64,000 nt of DNA, taken from positions 39,851,222-39,915,221 of the forward strand of contig CM050654.1 in the NCBI GenBank assembly GCA_027574665.1, in the 5' to 3' direction. Source of the stretch: Rhynochetos jubatus (lineage: Eukaryota; Chordata; Aves; Eurypygiformes; Rhynochetidae). The notes under the pieces are model-generated. The model worked only from the letters and a program-made list of their open reading frames with translations. It ran no database searches and had not been told where the DNA came from. Position 1 is the first letter of the stretch; every line of letters starts with the position of its first letter. Of this stretch, positions 58,966 through 64,000 are shown piece by piece. A program made the position numbers and the translations under genes.

Positions 58966-61900
58966 TAAACCAGATTTGAGCTAACTGCAGATCATACACA
59001 ACTGTGCCAGGTACTGAAATAACCCGTTATTTTAAAAGAAATAAAATAAAAATGTAAAGGTACAGTTAAAAATTCAAAAAATACAGTGTTTTCCCATTGA
59101 ATGAACATGCAGATTTTGGTAAATACTTCGCAAGCCATCTTTTCCATCCACGCCACCTACAAGCATTCTAATTGAGATAACAGCATCTCAAAAACATCAC
59201 AGTATAAGCTTCACTCAGGGCCATATCTCATCGCTGTGACTTCATGCAATTCCCTATTGGCAATCAGAACAGAGTACGGCCAGCAGGTTTTTGCTCTGTC
59301 GACTTACTAAGTGTTCGGATAAGTAACTATGGACCAGGGCTGGTTTTGGCAAGGATAAACATATCCAGTTTGAAATCTGATCAAGCAAAGAGTGCAACCA
59401 CCAAGACCTGAAACTGGCTCTTAAATCCATGGCTATTTTGATCAACTCTTCATTTATATTAATTTATAATATGGTTTTCTCAATTTTTTTCCCATTTCAC
59501 CTGTTTTCTTGTTTTGTAATACTCTTAATTCTCTTTTACTGCTGTTTATGCACAAGGATGAAAATTTAAGAGCTTATTCATAATGACTGAAAGCTTTTTT
59601 GTGGTCAGTAGGGCAGTAATATCCTACTTATTAGACCATTTCTCTTTCTGTACTATAGTGTATGGGCCATTATTCTACCTTGTGTGCATGCTGTTGTATT
59701 TTGTCACTAACTTGGTTTTAACTGTACTTTAACCCCTCCTGAGCTTCGACTGTTGGGTTTTTTTCTGCAATCTCTAACTTGTATTTACATAAGATCTTAG
59801 TCCAAATGGTCAGTCTTCCATTTATGCCCTGCAGTCCATGTTTATAGTTTCTGAGTTTAAGGAGAGAAGTAAACTCTGTATCTTTTACAATCTTCTGGAG
59901 GTCACAGAGAATCACATTACACACCCTCTAGGGGACCATATATTGCAGCCAAGAATTTAGGTTATAAGGAAACCCCAATAAACTAAACTGTTGTATGACA
60001 AAAGAGTTGTCAATATTCATTAGGAAACCCCATATAATGGACTATAAGATAAGATGCTTGCACTACAAGGTGCTGAGACTCCACATCTTCAAGAAGAGGC
60101 ATGAAGGATGGTTCCATGGAAAAGAATATAAGAGGAAAGGTACCTTTTTACCTGTTCACTTTTTTAAAAGGCATTTTTGTCCTCCAAATTAACATTTTCT
60201 TCCCCCAACATGCACATAAGCACCACCGTGTTTCTTCTACATAATGATAGTGCAACACTTCCCAAAGACATGGTCACCACAAGTAGTATCACAGTATCAT
60301 GTATTCGGCAATTTCAGCATTAGAATGAGTATTTCCTGAGGGGTGTCTGAATAAGACTGGTTTATGTGTGGCACTTCATAACAAAGTGAGACACACAAAG
60401 CTGAAGTCATCCCTGAAGTCTACTTTATCTGTCCTGCACAAAATTAACAGTGTGTCTGAGTGCACTTTAAGATGCGTGTCACATCACGTGCCACCTTCTA
60501 GTAAAAATCCATACTCAGAAATTCAGTCACTCCAAATTTTAACAAACATCTTTCCTAATTTCTGCCTACAGGAGGCTTCCTCTGACATAAGACCCCGTGT
60601 TTTAGAAAATGAAAAAATAAAAAGAATAAAAAAGGACTTACTGTGAACCTGTCTAAAAGTTGACAAATGTCCTAATGCTTTGGAGATATTGTATTACAGA
60701 GCTGGCATTAACATGCCGTGGTTTCCTGTTGGCATTAACTTTGGTTTATTTACACTCATTTCCTTACACCACCCCTCCTGATGGCCCTTTCCTCAGTGTC
60801 AGTCCCGCAGAAGGCAGTCTGCAGACATTCACACTAGTTTGACATTGGCTATTCAGGACCTCAAGGCAACATAGGCAGGGTGCAGGCAAAATGATAGACC
60901 CAGAGCTGAGACACAGGGCTGGGACGCAAGAGTTACCACAGACTGAAAAACAACTGAGTATCTGATGAAGTGCTCTGCTCAAATTGTATGTTCTTGGGCC
61001 ACCTCATCGAAGGATAAAACAAGTTAGATTAGACTTTATTATTTCAAGTTGAAGATAATGTATTTTACCTTCCAGTTGCTGAAGGCTATGAGGGTGCACC
61101 AAGCTGGTTTCTGGGGCTCAGCTGATGACTGTTAATTTGTCAAGCCACAGTAACTCAATGCCATTATGCTAAATAACTAGGGATCAAAATACAACTGTAG
61201 ATACTAATGTTCGATCTTAGAAGTCATGTTCAACTAATACAAAACCACCAGAAAATGTGTCAGAAAACCTCTTTCTTTTCCTGTGTCTCGATGGTGACAG
61301 ATCCAGTCGGGAATTTGGCCACAACCAAGGCCACAACCAAGGCCAAACATCTCACCACCGATGGTGTGATTCCTCTAGGAATCCTCGAATCTAGGATCTT
61401 CTCGCTCAGACAAGTGCACAAGACTGAAGCAGGGCACTGACTGATGGCTTACAATTACTGCTTTGAACTGAAGCCTGGACTCCATGGGAGAACTCGCCTA
61501 CACAGTGTTTTCCTCTGGCCATGTCCAGATAACTTAGAAACATACTGTGACCTTTCATATTTATTTTTCCTCCAGAAAAAAAAACCACAAATATTTATTT
61601 TTTTCCTCTCTGATTTAACAAGCATACTTGAGGTTCACTATTAGACAGGATTTTCCTTTTTAATTCTTTTCTACATTTCATTGTATATTACTACTTACAT
61701 ATTAAACCAAATATTAAAGCTGCTGTTCATCATTAGGGCTAGTAAAAGTATTCCATCCCTATAAATTATTTGTTTGGGGTTTTTTTTGGTTTTGTCAAAG
61801 CATGTACCACACTTTATAGCCCTGGGCTTCACCTCATTATTTCAAAATACGTTCCTTAATTGACTGAGATAACACAAATAATTTTCTTATTGATATATTA

Positions 61901-63380
61901 CCTCGTGTGTAGCCACAAGAGGAAGGCAGGTCAGGATCTCTCCTACATGCTGTAGCAGAGTGTCTGTGCCAAAAACAGCATCGTGGGTACTCAGAATATT
62001 ATTATGGTGCACTAACATTGTAACCCATCAGTTTCTTTAAAAGAGCATAAATTTATTCAGCTCTCAATTAATTCTACTCCCAGCCTCCTCAAACTAATAA
62101 TGAGGAAATTAAAGGGTTCTGGGAGTGGGATACTGGGGGCAATTCTGCAAACGAACCCAGACAAGTCCTGGTTTAACATTTGGCCAACAAGCTATTGAGA
62201 GGACAGTAGGTACTGCTGAGCCCTCCTGGATATGTCATGGTGCCAGGCAGGTCTAGTGCAACTCTAAGAATAATTTACAGAGTGAGCATCTCATAGTTAT
62301 TTTCTTGACACAATGCATAAAACCGAGATACTGAACCTAGACAGGTCTATAATAAAAGCAATATTTACTTCAAGCCTCTTTGGTTAATACCTGTGAAAGG
62401 ATTAGCGCTGCAGACATTAGTGGCAACAACGATTATCTACTATATGTCATAAGGTGTGACAAAAAACTAAAGTGCAAAATTAAGCTCTTTATTAGCTTAA
62501 GAAGATTCCTGATATAGGTGTCTATACATGGCTAGGGGATAAATTCTGTTTCACCTTATAAAACAAACATTAAGGGTCAGTAAGACACAGTGCAAGACAC
62601 ATACAGGGCCTGGGTGGCCAGGCAAGATATGAAATAAAAGCTACTTTGTAACAGACTCACAGTAAACAAATAACATGAATTATTTGGAGCTGATGAAACA
62701 ATTGTAAATTAGATATCCCTGAATGCTATTAAATATCAGAGTCACTGGATCTTTTAGCAAACTTACTAAAAGGTCGCACAGTGCTTTCAATGTAAAACCA
62801 GCCTCTCTGGCGGACAGTAATCATGTCAACACTGATTTTCTATCACACAGATACAGACTGTAACACACAGCACATAAACTGGCTCACGTTTGCTTTTTGA
62901 AAGGTGACAGGTTAGGAAGCAAGTACCCCGCCATGTCCTCATCCACAGCACCCAGCCTTGTGCTCTTAGCCTGGAGTAGGAGTGGGTCTTTCTTCCCCCG
63001 ACATTCACTTTGAAAGGGATAATATTAGTCAACTCTGATAAATTCTGAACCGAATGTGATTCTCAGTAACCTGACTGCTATGCTGAGCTGCAGATGGGAA
63101 ACAAACACGACAAAGATTTTTCCCAGCATATCTTCCCAATGGCACCCGAGGCTTTGCTGCTCTGAATCTGCTGTGCTAGATCTCCTTTGCCATAGGATAT
63201 CCCCTGCCAAGATAGGCACTTTTAGTAGGAAAATATGCTCTGGAGTTAAAGCTGAGTGAATCAGAAGCAATCCTCCATCTAAGGTAGCAGAGGAAGACAA
63301 GCTTTAATACACCCATTGACAGCATGTTTGGCACCTACACCACCATGTTGCCATTGAAGGGGCAGTAAGAGCTACTTATA
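58966..63380. other. Non-coding stretch
   Basis: No gene is recognised. A tandem 12-bp repeat lies at 61317-61344 and a G/T-rich patch at 61769-61798. The remainder is AT-rich. All short frames lack domains. Confidence 0.6.
61317..61344 (+). repeat. Tandem 12-bp repeat (GGCCACAACCAA)
   Basis: Two perfect copies of GGCCACAACCAA are followed by GGCC and a partial third unit. It is a short local duplication. Confidence 0.85.
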
Positions 63381-63381
63381 T

Positions 63382-63440
63382 CTAAATAAATCTATTTAAA
63401 TAAAATATAAATAAATAAATAATCAAAACCTATGTAAATA
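63382..63440. repeat. (AAAT)n-rich tract
   Basis: CTAAATAAATC, TTTAAATAAAATATAAATA, AATAAATAATC and GTAAATAAAAG form a degenerate AAAT microsatellite. Confidence 0.8.
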
Positions 63441-64000
63441 AAAGCTTATAATGGGTTATGAAACTATATTTCTACATAGTTGATCAAGTCTTTGTGGATT
63501 CCCCTGGTGAAGGTCCATAAATCCATGACCCAGTCACAGACATTAGCATGACTTAGAGCTTGAAATCTGTGAGCCTTGGTGCAGCTTCGCTGTTGTTTTG
63601 TGCTCTTGAGGTGTTTGGATTAAATCAGCCACGATGTCAAGGCTTGAATCCCAGTTTCTGATAATAGAGATTACACATGGATAAAAGCATGAATTGAGTT
63701 CTTATGCATGCTAAATTATTTACAGCTCCAAAATATGTCACTGTGTCACTGGTAATATGGCAAGTGTAGACTTGATAATTCAAATGGTGGCTGGTTTCCA
63801 TTGGAAATAAATATACAAGACAAGGCTGCCTTTTTTTCTCCAGGTAATCCGGGAAGTGTGCATCTTGAGGTTTGAACAGAACACTTAAAATACATACAAT
63901 TAAAGCACCTTCACCAGATCCAGCTATCAGTGACCACATAGCCTTCATTGCTTTTGACATCTTCCCTCGAGGTATCCCTTGCACCCATATCTTCCCCAAC
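63441..64000. other. Non-coding stretch to the window end
   Basis: No gene is recognised. A 120-codon minus-strand frame runs from the window edge (63637-63999) and may continue outside. Its translation includes a hydrophobic stretch but no domain I know, and it lacks splice or polyadenylation context. With the edge so near, a partial exon cannot be excluded. Confidence 0.45.

Noticed and set aside
1..64000. CRISPR array, operon, phage or bacterial mobile system
   Set aside because: No spaced direct-repeat array, no dense same-strand genes and no ribosome-binding-site pattern. CR1 repeats and composition mark this as vertebrate DNA.
1..64000. tRNA or functional rRNA genes
   Set aside because: Apart from the decayed 5S-like fragment, no cloverleaf-type A-box/B-box pair or rRNA segment was recognised by eye. 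A covariance-model scan would be decisive.

Overview
The window looks like a piece of vertebrate nuclear DNA, most probably from a bird. It is AT-rich, has no operon-like or gene-dense coding layout, and holds almost no long open frames. Its clearest repeats are four fragments of the CR1 LINE. Three of them keep the 3' end, with the short ATTCTRTG-type tail typical of avian CR1. No Alu-like or L1-like sequence was seen and interspersed repeats are sparse, which fits a bird better than a mammal. CR1 is also present in turtles and crocodilians, so the assignment rests on family recognition and not on a search.

I find no protein-coding gene that I can support. The one protein-like frame I recognise is the C-terminal part of the CR1 ORF2 reverse transcriptase, in a decayed element at about 3.3-4.2 kb on the minus strand. 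Other open frames of up to about 190 codons have no recognisable domain and no convincing exon structure. The window is therefore best read as intergenic DNA or a large intron.

Layout: 1-7 kb holds AT-rich sequence, two CR1 fragments, a G18 tract and a triple 9-bp repeat. A perfect cAMP-response-element palindrome lies at 7.04 kb. A 5S rRNA-like fragment lies at 9.3 kb. A long imperfect hairpin lies at 12.5 kb. A 14-bp tandem duplication sits in single-copy-looking sequence at 16 kb. A CpG-dense patch beside an LTR-like stretch lies at 20.5-20.9 kb, and a second CpG cluster at 29.5-29.7 kb. A CR1 fragment that has lost its 3' tail lies at 35.2 kb. Ancient MIR-like SINE remnants are suspected near 19.0, 40.2, 43.6, 58.7 and 58.9 kb. 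A microsatellite lies at 47.6 kb inside a CpG-retaining segment that looks constrained, and a similar segment lies at 55.6-56.0 kb. A further CR1 lies at 56.4 kb. Simple repeats and A/C- or G/T-rich patches are scattered throughout.

No new multi-gene system is visible. The most useful leads are candidate non-coding elements (hairpin, CpG patches, candidate conserved blocks) and old retroposon remains. All need alignment to other amniote genomes to confirm.
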